The notes below the pieces were generated by a model. That model was not told the origin of the DNA and made no database searches. It worked only from the letters and a program-made list of their open reading frames with translations. The position numbers and the translations under genes are program-made. From assembly GCF_015291705.1 (NCBI RefSeq), contig NZ_CP030050.1, positions 6,696,001 to 6,760,000 on the forward strand: 64,000 bases of DNA, in the 5' to 3' direction. Position 1 is the stretch's first letter. The number at the start of each line of letters is the position of its first letter. The stretch comes from Bradyrhizobium arachidis. Lineage in GTDB: Bacteria; Pseudomonadota; Alphaproteobacteria; Rhizobiales; Xanthobacteraceae. This document shows, piece by piece, positions 27,291 through 36,083 of the stretch.

Positions 27291-27554
27291 TCAGCCGCCG
27301 ATGATTCGCGACGAGATCCGCAGCATGTGCGCGTGGAGCGAGTCGGCCATGAATGGAAGCGCTAATAGCATCGTGGCAAAGATGGCGAGGATCTTCGGCA
27401 CGTAGATCAGCGTCTGCTCCTGGATCTGCGTCAGCGCCTGGAACAGCGACACGATGACGCCGACCACGAGGCCAACCACCATCAGCGGCGACGACACGAT
27501 CACGATGGTCCAGATTGCATCGCGGGCGACGTCGAGGGTTTCGGGTCCGGTCAT
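27291..27554 (-). CDS. fliQ: flagellar export gate protein FliQ
   Basis: This is an 87-residue protein with two long membrane helices (about 15-40 and 50-75) and the family sequence SLFQALTQIQEQTLIYVPKI. FliQ is a four-copy component of the export gate. It is separated from fliE by a palindromic repeat element (27583-27660), which is unusual inside an operon. Confidence 0.94.
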   Translation of the reverse strand: MTGPETLDVARDAIWTIVIVSSPLMVVGLVVGVIVSLFQALTQIQEQTLIYVPKILAIFATMLLALPFMADSLHAHMLRISSRIIGG

Positions 27555-27582
27555 TTTGAATTCTCGCTTCCAGTAGTTTCCG

Positions 27583-27660
27583 CCATTCCGGAGCTCGCGA
27601 AGCGAGAACCCGGAATCTCGAGATTCCGGGGGTCAGTGCTTCGCACCGCCCCGGAATGAC
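27583..27660. repeat. palindromic repeat between fliQ and fliE
   Basis: The element is bounded by CATTCCGGAG and CCCCGGAATGAC, which form inverted ends. Inside are CTCGCGAAGCGAG and the perfect palindrome GGAATCTCGAGATTCC. It sits inside the fliE-fliQ junction of the flgB operon and would be transcribed as a stable hairpin. Confidence 0.75.
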
Positions 27661-27671
27661 GTGCCCAAAAA

Positions 27672-27980
27672 TCAGATCGGCATCTTCAGGATGTCTTCAT
27701 ACGCGGCGATCACGCGGTCGCGGACCGACACGAGCGTGGACACCGCGACGTCGGTGTCGGCGACCGCCGTCACCACGTCCATCACGTTGGCCTTGCCGGC
27801 GGCCATCGCCACCGTCTGCGCGTCGGACTTGCGGCCGGATTCCATGACGCTGCCGACGGCGTCTTTCAGCAGCGAGGCAAAGGACTGCCCGCTCGCTTCG
27901 CTGCCCTTGCCGGCGCCGCTGTTCTCCAGCACGCGGGCGAGATTGGCGTAGGCATTGGCGGCGATTGTCGGTGATGCCAT
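27672..27980 (-). CDS. fliE: flagellar hook-basal body protein FliE
   Basis: The 102-residue protein has the FliE C-terminal signature (VMDVVTAVADTDVAVSTLVS, VRDRVIAAYEDILKMPI). FliE links the MS ring and the rod. A start at MASPTIAANAYANLARVLEN is consistent with the family. It is 16 bp downstream of flgC. Confidence 0.93.
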   Translation of the reverse strand: MASPTIAANAYANLARVLENSGAGKGSEASGQSFASLLKDAVGSVMESGRKSDAQTVAMAAGKANVMDVVTAVADTDVAVSTLVSVRDRVIAAYEDILKMPI

Positions 27981-27996
27981 GGCTCAAATGTCCTGT

Positions 27997-28422
27997 TCAG
28001 CTCTTGAGGATGTCGAGCGTGCGCTGGATCATCCGGCGCGTCGCACTGATGATGTTGAGGTTGGCCTCGTAGGACCGCTGCGCATCGCGCATGTCGGTCA
28101 TCTCGACCACCGAGTTCACGTTGGGATATTTGACGTTGCCGGTGGCATCCGCCGCCGGATTGTTCGGCTCGTATTTGACGCGGAAGTTGGACTGGTCGGG
28201 CTTGATCTTGCCAAGGGTGACGACCTGGGCGTCGAGCGTACGATCGAGCGCTGAGGAGAAGGTCGGCACCTTGCGCCGGTAGGGATCGCCACCTGATGTC
28301 TGCGAGGTCGAGTCGGCGTTCGCGATGTTTTCCGAGATCACCCGCATGCGCCCGGCCTGCGCGCGCAGGCCGGAGGTCGCGATCGCCATCGAGCGGGCAA
28401 AGTCGCTGCTGTCATTCGCCAT
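27997..28422 (-). CDS. flgC: flagellar proximal rod protein FlgC
   Basis: The 141-residue protein carries the rod-protein signature MAIATSGLRAQAGRMRVISE (about residues 12-31), then NIANADSTS and a C-terminal DAQRSYEANLNIISATRRMI. Length matches FlgC. It lies 14 bp downstream of flgB. Confidence 0.96.
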   Translation of the reverse strand: MANDSSDFARSMAIATSGLRAQAGRMRVISENIANADSTSQTSGGDPYRRKVPTFSSALDRTLDAQVVTLGKIKPDQSNFRVKYEPNNPAADATGNVKYPNVNSVVEMTDMRDAQRSYEANLNIISATRRMIQRTLDILKS

Positions 28423-28436
28423 GGTCTACCCCTGCG

Positions 28437-28841
28437 CTAGCCCTTGCCGATCGCGGTCTTGAGCAGATGCAGGCTCTTCGAATAGAGCGAGGTCGCCGCC
28501 GCGTAGTCCATCTGGTTGCTGGCGGCCTTCATCATCTCCTCTTCGAGATTGACGGCATTGCCCGCGGGGCGGGTCTCGAAGCCCGCATTCTTGTTCTGGT
28601 CGAAGCTGGAGGCCGCGCCCGACGGCGTCATGTGCGAGGCGCTGGTCACGGTCATCGCCAGCGGGCCCATCGAGCCGGTCACCGCGCCGGATTTGTCGAG
28701 CTTCGGCTCGACCAGGTCGCGCGGGCGGAATTTGGGGGTGTCGGAATTAGAGACGTTCTCGGACAGGACGCGCTGGCGCTCCTGATGCCACTGCATCTTG
28801 GTACGAAGCGCCGACAGCACCGGGAGGTCGTTGATGGACAT
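28437..28841 (-). CDS. flgB: flagellar proximal rod protein FlgB
   Basis: This is a 134-residue protein with the rod motif MQWHQERQRVLSENVSNSDT (about 17-36), PKFRPRDLVEPKLD and the C-terminal helix MMKAASNQMDYAAATSLYSK. First gene of the six-gene minus-strand operon. A TTAA-N7-TTAA box (28906-28920) lies 65 bp upstream of its start. Confidence 0.95.
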   Translation of the reverse strand: MSINDLPVLSALRTKMQWHQERQRVLSENVSNSDTPKFRPRDLVEPKLDKSGAVTGSMGPLAMTVTSASHMTPSGAASSFDQNKNAGFETRPAGNAVNLEEEMMKAASNQMDYAAATSLYSKSLHLLKTAIGKG

Positions 28842-28901
28842 CGTTGCGGCTCCTTCCGCCGTCGGACCTGTGTCCGAAGCTAGGCAGAATTTGCCGCGTG
28901 T

Positions 28902-28920
28902 ATGGTTAACAGGTGGTTAA
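28902..28920. promoter_or_regulatory. predicted CtrA box in the flgB/fliO divergent region
   Basis: ATGGTTAACAGGTGGTTAA contains TTAA-N7-TTAA at 28906-28920 and the nonamer ATGGTTAAC. This is the two-half-site CtrA consensus known from Caulobacter. It is 61 bp before flgB and about 280 bp before fliO. The rest of the 359-bp gap holds GTGGTATTAACCC and an incomplete TTAATAAGAGTTTGG at 29072-29086, weaker candidates for the fliO side. Confidence 0.65.
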
Positions 28921-29200
28921 GGATGCCGGGAACGCATGATGCTCGCTTGTCCCTTGCCGGGACACGAATTCGCTGCCCCGTGATTCTACGTTCCCAAAAG
29001 TGGTATTAACCCAACCGCTTGGCCGGGCGTGCACAGGCCAAGAAGTCGTTTTGGATCGGGCGATTCATAGGTTAATAAGAGTTTGGGGACGGCAAAACTT
29101 GCCGTGGGACGTTAAGAGATCGCAGTTTGGGGCATCGTACGCCGGTGGTTGGCGCATCTGACCATGGGCGCAAGAGAAGCGCCATTTGTCGGGGACATGT

Positions 29201-30172
29201 ATGCAAGGCAGCCCTATCACCTTCATCCTCGCGTTCATCGTCGTTCTGGCGTTGATCGGCGTCGCTGCATGGCTGGTGCGCCGATTCGCCGGTAACCGGC
29301 TCGGCGCCAACACCCAGCGCGGCAGGATGCCCCGGCTCGCCGTGATCGATGCTGCCGCGGTCGACGGCCGGCGCCGCCTGGTGCTGGTCCGGCGCGACAA
29401 TGTCGAGCACCTCCTGATGATCGGCGGCCCGACCGATATCGTCGTCGAGCCCAATATCGTTCGCGCCGCCCCGGGCCGCGACCAGCTTCCGCAGCGTTCC
29501 AACGGCGCCGAACCGCCACGCCTCGCCCCGATGCCGGATGCCGGCGGCTGGGCCGATGAGGCTCCGCGGCCCGAACTGCTCGATCATCCCGAGCCGCCAA
29601 TACCCGAGCCGCCGCCGCGGCCTGCGCGCCCCTCCTTCGCCGACGAAGTGCGCCGGCCCGCGCCCGCTTTGGCCGAACGCCGCAGCGAGCCGTCGCTGCC
29701 CGGCTTTCCGCCAGAGCCGATCGCGCCGCGCCCCGAGCGCGAGTCGCGTCCCGAGCCGCTGCCGCCGCCGCGCATTGCCCGCAGCGAGCCGCCGCTAATG
29801 CCGCGTCCGCCGCGCCAGAGCGAGCCCGTAAAGGTGCCGCCGGTGCGCGCCGATCGCCCGGCCGCACCGCCGCCGCCCGTGCCCCAGGCACCGCCGGTTC
29901 CGCCGCCGGGCCCCGCTGCTGCGCCCTCGAGCGCAGAGCAGAATCTCGCCGAGATGGCGCAGCGTCTCGAAGCTGCGCTGCGCCGCCCGGGCGGCGAGAC
30001 GGTCGCGCCTCCGGTTGCGCCCGAGCCGCCCGCGGCGCCGCCCCGCGCAGCCCGCAGTGAGCCGCCGGCGCCACCTGCCCCGCCGCCGAAGCCGGCCGCG
30101 GAGAAGACCAGCTTTGAGAATCTCGAAGACGAGATGGCCTCCCTGCTCGGCCGTCCGAAGCCGTCTTCGTGA
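29201..30172 (+). CDS. fliO: flagellar biosynthetic protein FliO with long Pro-rich tail
   Basis: The 323-residue protein has one membrane helix (about 6-26: TFILAFIVVLALIGVAAWLV), followed by the FliO domain (LAVIDAAAVDGRRRLVLVRR, DNVEHLLMIGGPTDIVVEPN). From about residue 120 to 290 it is Pro/Arg/Glu-rich low complexity, with a final FENLEDEMASLLGRP. Typical FliO is about 100-150 residues, so this one is more than twice as long. GGGGAC precedes ATG 29201. It overlaps fliP by 4 bp (GTGA). Confidence 0.88.
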   Translation: MQGSPITFILAFIVVLALIGVAAWLVRRFAGNRLGANTQRGRMPRLAVIDAAAVDGRRRLVLVRRDNVEHLLMIGGPTDIVVEPNIVRAAPGRDQLPQRSNGAEPPRLAPMPDAGGWADEAPRPELLDHPEPPIPEPPPRPARPSFADEVRRPAPALAERRSEPSLPGFPPEPIAPRPERESRPEPLPPPRIARSEPPLMPRPPRQSEPVKVPPVRADRPAAPPPPVPQAPPVPPPGPAAAPSSAEQNLAEMAQRLEAALRRPGGETVAPPVAPEPPAAPPRAARSEPPAPPAPPPKPAAEKTSFENLEDEMASLLGRPKPSS

Positions 30173-30927
30173 GGCTGCCGGCCCTCCCGCGTAGAGTTGT
30201 TTTTCTTTCTGTCCTGATCGGCGCGGCTTCGCTCGCGATGCCTGCCTATGCGCAGGACATCAGCATCAATCTCGGCGGCGGTGCTGGCGGCGGCGGCGTC
30301 ACCGAGCGCGCGATCCAGCTGATCGCGCTTCTCACGGTGCTGTCGATCGCGCCGTCGATCCTGATCATGATGACCTCGTTCACGCGCATCGTGGTGGTGC
30401 TGTCGCTGCTGCGCACCGCGATGGGCACAGCGACCGCGCCGCCGAACTCGGTGATCATTGCGCTGGCGATGTTCCTCACCTTCTTCGTGATGGGACCGGT
30501 GCTGCAAAAGTCCTACGACGAGGGCATCCGCCCGCTCGTCGCCAACCAGGTCAGCGTCGAGGACGCGCTCCAGCGCGCCTCCGTGCCCTTGCGCGGCTTC
30601 ATGCAGAAGAACGTGCGCGAGAAGGACCTCAAGCTGTTCCTGGATCTCTCCGGCGAACCGCCGCCCGCCACCCCCGACGAGCTCGCATTGCGCATCCTCG
30701 TCCCCGCCTTCATGATCTCCGAGCTGAAACGCGCCTTCGAGATCGGCTTCCTGCTGTTCCTCCCGTTCCTGATCATCGATCTCGTCGTCGCCTCGGTCCT
30801 GATGTCGATGGGCATGATGATGCTGCCGCCGGCGACGATCTCGCTGCCGTTCAAGCTCATCTTCTTCGTGCTGGTCGACGGCTGGTCGCTGGTGGCGGGG
30901 AGCCTGGTGCAGAGTTACGGGGGGTAG
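30169..30927 (+). CDS. fliP: flagellar export gate protein FliP
   Basis: This 252-residue protein has a cleavable signal peptide (RVVFLSVLIGAASLAMPAYA), typical of FliP. It has four membrane segments and the family motifs MMTSFTRIVVVLSLLRTAMG, LAMFLTFFVMGPVLQ and a C-terminal VLMSMGMMMLPPATISLPFK. It starts at GTG 30169, overlapping fliO's stop, so translation is coupled. It forms the export gate with FliQ and FliR encoded on the other strand. Confidence 0.96.
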   Translation: MRLPALPRRVVFLSVLIGAASLAMPAYAQDISINLGGGAGGGGVTERAIQLIALLTVLSIAPSILIMMTSFTRIVVVLSLLRTAMGTATAPPNSVIIALAMFLTFFVMGPVLQKSYDEGIRPLVANQVSVEDALQRASVPLRGFMQKNVREKDLKLFLDLSGEPPPATPDELALRILVPAFMISELKRAFEIGFLLFLPFLIIDLVVASVLMSMGMMMLPPATISLPFKLIFFVLVDGWSLVAGSLVQSYGG

Positions 30928-31034
30928 CGGCCGCGATCTCCGCTGTCATGCCCCGCCTAGTGCGCAAGTGCGCACAAGGCGAGCGATGACACCGAGAATG
31001 TGGCGCACAGCGAGACGACGTTTACAGTTCGCCC

Positions 31035-31271
31035 CTACCCCTTCACGTCATACTGCTTGCTGAGGTGATCGCCGATCTGCACCAGCATGGCGACACTTTC
31101 CGGGAAGCCTGGCTTGTCCCTCGTCGCCTGATCGGCGTCGGCGCGGAACTCCCAGCTGTCGCCGTCGCGGACGATGGAGATGGCGAGGTCGTCCGGGCCA
31201 TCGGCATGGGCCTTCAGTTCGGCCCGTGCCATCGCGATGAGTTCGGCTTCGGTCTTGGCAGGCTTGCTCAT
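31035..31271 (-). CDS. small hypothetical protein
   Basis: This is a 78-residue product (MSKPAKTEAELIAMARAELK, then AHADGPDDLAISIVRDGDSW and EFRADADQATRD). The soluble alpha/beta appearance and the domain position of DGDSWEF are shared by small rhizobial hypotheticals. ATG 31271 is chosen; an upstream start at 31322 adds an unrelated Cys-rich segment. Function unknown. It is convergent with fliP, about 107 bp away. Confidence 0.62.
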   Translation of the reverse strand: MSKPAKTEAELIAMARAELKAHADGPDDLAISIVRDGDSWEFRADADQATRDKPGFPESVAMLVQIGDHLSKQYDVKG

Positions 31272-31354
31272 TTCAACGCTCTCCCGGCATGAAGGGGTAC
31301 AGGTTGCCGCCTTGCGCGGCACCTGTCGAGAGGCCGAGAGGTAGCAGGGTTCCT

Positions 31355-31460
31355 AAAGCATGATCCGGAGAAGTGCGAAGCGGTTTTCCGAGAAGATCAT
31401 GCTCAAACAACAAGAAGCCAAAGCGCGATGACGATTTATCTCAATCTCATCGCGCTTTAG
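31355..31460. repeat. dispersed repeat with AAAGCATGATCCGGAGAAGT
   Basis: A block of AAAGCATGATCCGGA, AGCGGTTTTCCGAGAAGATC and a distal palindrome AAAGCGCGATGACG / TCATCGCGCTTT. I recognise this type from very many alphaproteobacterial intergenic regions. Its last bases overlap the stop codon of the TPR gene (31457-31459). Only one copy is seen in the window. Confidence 0.6.
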
Positions 31461-34400
31461 CGCGTCATCTTGATCTGCCGCACGACCGGGATCGTGGGCA
31501 GCGAGCCGGTGTGGTCGGTCTCGTCATGGGCCTGCGGCGCGGCCGGCGCGCGGGCGGTGGCGTCGGGGAAGCGCTGCTTCATCTCGCGCAGGAAGCCGTC
31601 GAGCGTGTCGACGCTGGCAGCGAGCTTCGCGATCTCGGCGAATTCGGCGCTGGAGGCCGCGGCCGGCTTGCTGGCAATGTCAAAGGCGACGCGGTCGGCG
31701 CTCTCGCTCATCAGCGGCGCGTATTTCTCGCGGAAGCGCGACAGGCCGATCGAATCGTCGGCGAGCGCATAGCCGACGGCGGCGCGGATGATGTCGCTCT
31801 TCTCCACCGCATTGAGCGGCTTGAAGTCGCGGAAGCGGTCGCCGTAATAGAGCTCGATCTGCTCGGCGGACTCGCGCCAGCGCCGCGCCGCCCAGAAGAT
31901 GTCGGAGCGAAGACGCAGCACCTCGCGCCCGGAGACGTTGGAGACGATGTCGAGCGCGAGATCGTGGCGGCCGACGTCGCTCTGCGCCCGCGCTTCCAGC
32001 AGCAGGCGCTGCTGCCTGAGCTCGCCGGAGAGATCGCTGATGCGGCTCGCGCGCAGCGCCGTGATCGCCATGTCGGGTTTGCGGTTGGCGAGGTAGATCA
32101 TGGAGAGGCGCGCGGCGACCTGCGCGCGCGCGGCGCCCTCGAGGCGGTGGTCGACCTGGTATTGCAGCAGTTCGGCAGCCTGGTCGAGCAGGTCGATTGA
32201 GGCGAGACGATCGGCGAGCCGGCGGATCAGCTCGTCGCCGCGGCGGCCGATCGGCGTCAGCTCGCGGAACTCGTAGAACATCCCGAGCGCCTCGACCGGC
32301 GGCAGCTCGTCGCCCTTCGGTCCCAGGAAGATCTGCGTGAACAGGTCGGAGGCGAGGTCCTGCGCCTGCCGCGAGGCTTCCGCGTTCGGCTGGAGCCTCG
32401 TTGCGGTGCGCGCCGCGGCGAGCGCATCCCGATAGCGCCCGCTCTCGGCATACATCTTCGACAGCATCTGGAGCGTCTTGACCTCGATCGAGTCGCCGCG
32501 CCAGGTCATCGACAGCGTCTCGAGATCGCGCAGCGCGTCTTCCTTGCTGATCTCGTCGCGCTTCTGGCGCAGCGCCACTTCCAGCTGCTTGGCCTCGGCC
32601 GCCGCCTGGCGGTCGTTCGAGGCAACCGCGAATTTGTAGTCGTCGAGCGCGTCCTTGTCATGGCCGAGCGCCTCGGCGAGCCGGCCGCGCAGCACGGCAA
32701 AGCCGGGCGCCGCCTCGGGCGGCACGCCGACCACCTCGATCTCGCCGCGGCGCTTGGAGGCGCCGGCATAGTCCTTCACCTCGAGCGCGGCGCGCATCGC
32801 GTCCATCGTCACGATGCGCTGGATGTCGAGCGGCAGCGAGGCGATGGCGAACTCGACGTTCTTGAATTTCTCGCGGGCGTCCGCCCATTTGCCCTGGCGC
32901 GCATAGGCGAGCGCTTTCCAGAGCTGGGAATCGTGGCTGTTGCCGATCACGGGATTGGCGAGGTCCTTCAGACCCTGCGCCGGCCGGCCGATCAGGATGC
33001 TCGCGATCGCATGCATGATCAGCGCGCTGCTCTCCTCCTTGTTGAGGGGATCGCTCAGCATCACATCTGTCACGGACTTGGCTTCGTGGTACATGGCGCG
33101 CGACATGTAGAACTGCGCGAGGTCGAGCCGCGGCAGCGAACGCTGCCCCGGCTCGACCGCCGAGATCGCCGTCACCAGATCGCTCTGGCGTGTCCAGAAA
33201 TTCTCCGACTGGCCCTTGCGCCAGCCCTCGGGGCTGAAGATCGGGCGCACCGCGGTCGGCGCGCGCTCGGACGAGATGTCGACCGGCGACAGCGTCAATC
33301 CGCCCTTCTTGCCGAGGATGACCTTGTCGGACCCGACCTCGACGCCGACCTCGTCGGAGTTCGGCCGGATCGCGATGCCGTGCGCGGATTCCAGCAGCGA
33401 CAGATCGACGAGATCCTGCCGTTTGATGAAGCCGCGCACCGGCCGCTGCGCGGTGACGACATAGAGCGTGTCGCCAGCGTCGGGATCGGTCAGCTTATGC
33501 AACAGGCCCGGATTGGCGAACGGGATCGCGAGATTGGCGAGCGCGGGATCGGTGATGTTGCGCGACATCATCAGCGGCAGCGGCGTCGCCTGGATCTTGT
33601 CGGCGAGCGTGAGCAGCCAGTTGGTCTCCTTGCCGACCTCCTCGCTGGTCAGCGAATAGACCAGCGGCCGGGTGAGACGGATGCGGACCGCCTGCCCCTT
33701 GTCGAGCGGCACGCGGCCGACCTCGCCGATCATCGCGCCGCCCTTGGTGCGGATCGCCTCGACATCGATCGGCTTCGGCGTGTCGAACACCACCCAGACC
33801 GTGTCGCCGCGGCGGAACGCCGCCGCAGCCGTTGCGACCTGAATCGGGAACGTCACGCGCAGACCGTCGCTGTCGCGGCGCGCATCGACGCTGGCAATCG
33901 CGGGCTGCGGCGCGGCCGGCGCCTCGGCTTTGACAGGCTCCGGAGCAGCTTCCTTGACGATCTCCTTGACGATTTCCTTGGGCGCCTCGGCGACTGCAGG
34001 CGCCATTGGCTTGACCGGAGCGACCGGTACGGCGGCTTCCGCCACGGGAGCAACAGGCTTCGGAGTTTCCTTCTGCAAGTCCTTGGGCGCTTCCGCAGCG
34101 TGCGCGGCTTCAGCCGCGGGAGCCGGCGCCGGCTTCGGCGCTTCGACGGGCGGCATCGCGGCGGGCGCTTCCGGCTTCACCTCGGGCTTCACTTCGATCT
34201 TGGCTTCGCGCGCGATCGTCTCGGACGTCGGCGGCGCGATTTCGCGATGGGCCTCCTTCGGCTTCTCGGCCACAGGCTTTTCCGGCGCAGGCGCAGGTCC
34301 ATGGCCTTGGGCCGCGGGCTTCGCCTGCGCGATCACGGACTCGGCCGTCGCCGCGGTCTTGCCCTTCTCCGGCTGGAATGAGATGTCGACGACATAATTT

Positions 34401-35218
34401 TTGTCGTCGCGGAAGGAGTGCACGTCGGAATCGCCGATCAGCGCGATCTCGACATTGGTCTGGTCGATGTCGGCCTTCTGCTTGATCGAAGCGACGTTCG
34501 GCGGCGCCGCGACGACGGCATCCGCCAGATCGAAATTCAGGTTGGCATTGAAGGCGAGCGTGAGCTTCTGCTCGTTGAGTACGGAGGAGACACCGACGCC
34601 GTCGGGCATCTCGAACACGAAGCGGACGAAGGTCGGCTGGATCGAAGCGCGCACGCGGATCTGCGGACGCTTCTTGCTCTCGGCCGCGGCTCGCTGCGCA
34701 CGCAGTGCGCGCTCGGCTACACGCGCGCGCTCGGCGAGCTCCTTGACCACGTCCATCGGCAGGCTCGGCGGCGGTCCCTTCCAGCCTTCCGGCAGAAGGT
34801 CGATGAAGGTGCGTTCGCCGGCATTCATGGTGTTGACGGTGACGCGCCGGGCCAGCGACAGACGGATGGCGCCGCCATCAGGATCGCGCCGGGCGGAATT
34901 GACGTAATCAGGCGCGCCTTCCGGAACGCGATCGACGGGAACGTCGACCGGCCGGTCGAACCGGACGATGAGGATGGAGCCCGCGGTCGTCACCTCGGAG
35001 GGAACGTCCTCGCCGAGCTTGATCACCAGACGGGCAAAGCCGCCGCCGGCCGAGAAGGTTGCCTCGCCGCGGATCGGATCGGCAGCCCGGGCCGTGCCGT
35101 CGAAGCCGAGCATCAGGCAGACCACCAGCACCGGCGCCTTGCTGACATGACGCGACAGCCCCCGCGCCAAAGCGCGGGCTCGCGACAACAATCCAGCCTC
35201 TCGCGCCATTGGCGGCAT
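31457..35218 (-). CDS. very large TPR-repeat protein of the flagellar cluster, AMIN-like N-terminus
   Basis: This is a 1253-residue secreted or periplasmic protein: signal sequence at about 20-46 (LSRHVSKAPVLVVCLMLGFD), an AMIN-like beta region (about 50-150: ATFSAGGGFARLVIKLGEDV), a second similar region (about 180-285), an Ala/Pro/Glu/Lys-rich linker (about 295-450), a third beta region (about 455-580), and a TPR-like helical array from about 720 to the end. It is the last gene of fliL-fliM-DUF6468-motE. A TTAA-N7-TTAA box at 35288-35302 lies 70 bp upstream, so it also has its own candidate promoter. Role inferred: periplasmic motor structure. Confidence 0.75.
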   Translation of the reverse strand: MPPMAREAGLLSRARALARGLSRHVSKAPVLVVCLMLGFDGTARAADPIRGEATFSAGGGFARLVIKLGEDVPSEVTTAGSILIVRFDRPVDVPVDRVPEGAPDYVNSARRDPDGGAIRLSLARRVTVNTMNAGERTFIDLLPEGWKGPPPSLPMDVVKELAERARVAERALRAQRAAAESKKRPQIRVRASIQPTFVRFVFEMPDGVGVSSVLNEQKLTLAFNANLNFDLADAVVAAPPNVASIKQKADIDQTNVEIALIGDSDVHSFRDDKNYVVDISFQPEKGKTAATAESVIAQAKPAAQGHGPAPAPEKPVAEKPKEAHREIAPPTSETIAREAKIEVKPEVKPEAPAAMPPVEAPKPAPAPAAEAAHAAEAPKDLQKETPKPVAPVAEAAVPVAPVKPMAPAVAEAPKEIVKEIVKEAAPEPVKAEAPAAPQPAIASVDARRDSDGLRVTFPIQVATAAAAFRRGDTVWVVFDTPKPIDVEAIRTKGGAMIGEVGRVPLDKGQAVRIRLTRPLVYSLTSEEVGKETNWLLTLADKIQATPLPLMMSRNITDPALANLAIPFANPGLLHKLTDPDAGDTLYVVTAQRPVRGFIKRQDLVDLSLLESAHGIAIRPNSDEVGVEVGSDKVILGKKGGLTLSPVDISSERAPTAVRPIFSPEGWRKGQSENFWTRQSDLVTAISAVEPGQRSLPRLDLAQFYMSRAMYHEAKSVTDVMLSDPLNKEESSALIMHAIASILIGRPAQGLKDLANPVIGNSHDSQLWKALAYARQGKWADAREKFKNVEFAIASLPLDIQRIVTMDAMRAALEVKDYAGASKRRGEIEVVGVPPEAAPGFAVLRGRLAEALGHDKDALDDYKFAVASNDRQAAAEAKQLEVALRQKRDEISKEDALRDLETLSMTWRGDSIEVKTLQMLSKMYAESGRYRDALAAARTATRLQPNAEASRQAQDLASDLFTQIFLGPKGDELPPVEALGMFYEFRELTPIGRRGDELIRRLADRLASIDLLDQAAELLQYQVDHRLEGAARAQVAARLSMIYLANRKPDMAITALRASRISDLSGELRQQRLLLEARAQSDVGRHDLALDIVSNVSGREVLRLRSDIFWAARRWRESAEQIELYYGDRFRDFKPLNAVEKSDIIRAAVGYALADDSIGLSRFREKYAPLMSESADRVAFDIASKPAAASSAEFAEIAKLAASVDTLDGFLREMKQRFPDATARAPAAPQAHDETDHTGSLPTIPVVRQIKMTR

Positions 35219-35287
35219 GTCTTCCGATTTCGACGATCCACGCCGGCGCTAAGGCCGGCTCCTGCCTTCGAATGTAGGTTTTGCCAA

Positions 35288-35302
35288 TTAAGGACTTCTT
35301 AA
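35288..35302. promoter_or_regulatory. predicted CtrA box before the TPR gene
   Basis: TTAA-GGACTTC-TTAA is an exact TTAA-N7-TTAA match lying in the 94-bp gap between motE and the TPR gene. A separate CtrA promoter inside the operon would allow independent expression of the TPR protein. Confidence 0.55.
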
Positions 35303-35312
35303 GTATGAGCCT

Positions 35313-36074
35313 TCAATTCGGCTTTTGGGTCGGCTTGCCGTCGATCTTGGGCAGGTCACCGGCCGAAGCGGAGAGATCGCCGCCGCCATTGGCTCTTCGG
35401 GCCATCTCGACCGTCAGCCGCTCGGCGGCTTCCGGCGACATCAATCCGAGGATGTCCGACATCTTGCGCGGCGCAATGGCCGAGGCGATCTCGATCAATA
35501 CGCCCATCTCCAGCCGGTCGAACACCCGCGCCGCGTCCTTGGGCTTCATGCCCTCATACATGGTCACGAGGCCCTTCATGCGCTGGGCTTCGGCGGCTTT
35601 CTGCTCGGCCTGCGTCGCGGAGATGCGAGTCTCCACCGCCTTCATCTCCTCAACCTTGTTCTCGATGCGCTTCTCGGCCGACTTGAGCAGGCTCTCGCGG
35701 ATGTCGATCTCGCGCTGGCGGGCCTCGATCTCCTGGCGGCGCGCCTGCAAGCGCTCGAGGATCGCGCGCTCGGAGGCCGAGACCTGCGGCTGGGCTTCCT
35801 CCACCTTGACCACCGTGCCTTCGGGCTTGGTCTCGGGCGCAGCGGGCTTGGGCGCCTCCTTCGGCGCGCCATGGGTCGATCCCGTGATGTCGGGGTCCTC
35901 GCGGCCGGTCGGGAAGTTCAGGTTCTCCTGCGCCCAGGATTTCTTGATCGGGTTCGGCTGATAATCGAACACATAGCCGCCATTGATCACGAGACCCGCG
36001 ACCTTCAGCGTGGCGAGACCTGCGACGGCGACCAGGACGACCGGAATGACGCGGATGTTACGAAAGGACTTCAT
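35313..36074 (-). CDS. motE: MotE-family flagellar motor chaperone
   Basis: The 253-residue protein has an N-terminal membrane helix (about 8-30), a linker, a long coiled coil (about 100-190: RLQARRQEIEARQREIDIRE), and an MgtE-N-like domain at about 178-235 (MYEGMKPKDAARVFDRLEMG, IASAIAPRKMSDILGLMSPE). Rhizobial MotE stabilises MotC in the periplasm. The symbol is by family and the role is inferred. It is 9 bp from the DUF6468 gene. Confidence 0.82.
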   Translation of the reverse strand: MKSFRNIRVIPVVLVAVAGLATLKVAGLVINGGYVFDYQPNPIKKSWAQENLNFPTGREDPDITGSTHGAPKEAPKPAAPETKPEGTVVKVEEAQPQVSASERAILERLQARRQEIEARQREIDIRESLLKSAEKRIENKVEEMKAVETRISATQAEQKAAEAQRMKGLVTMYEGMKPKDAARVFDRLEMGVLIEIASAIAPRKMSDILGLMSPEAAERLTVEMARRANGGGDLSASAGDLPKIDGKPTQKPN

Positions 36075-36083
36075 ACCCTGACT

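Noticed and set aside
29584..30507. Gly-rich minus-strand ORF opposite fliO/fliP
   Set aside because: It mirrors the Pro-rich codons of fliO; no independent coding signal.
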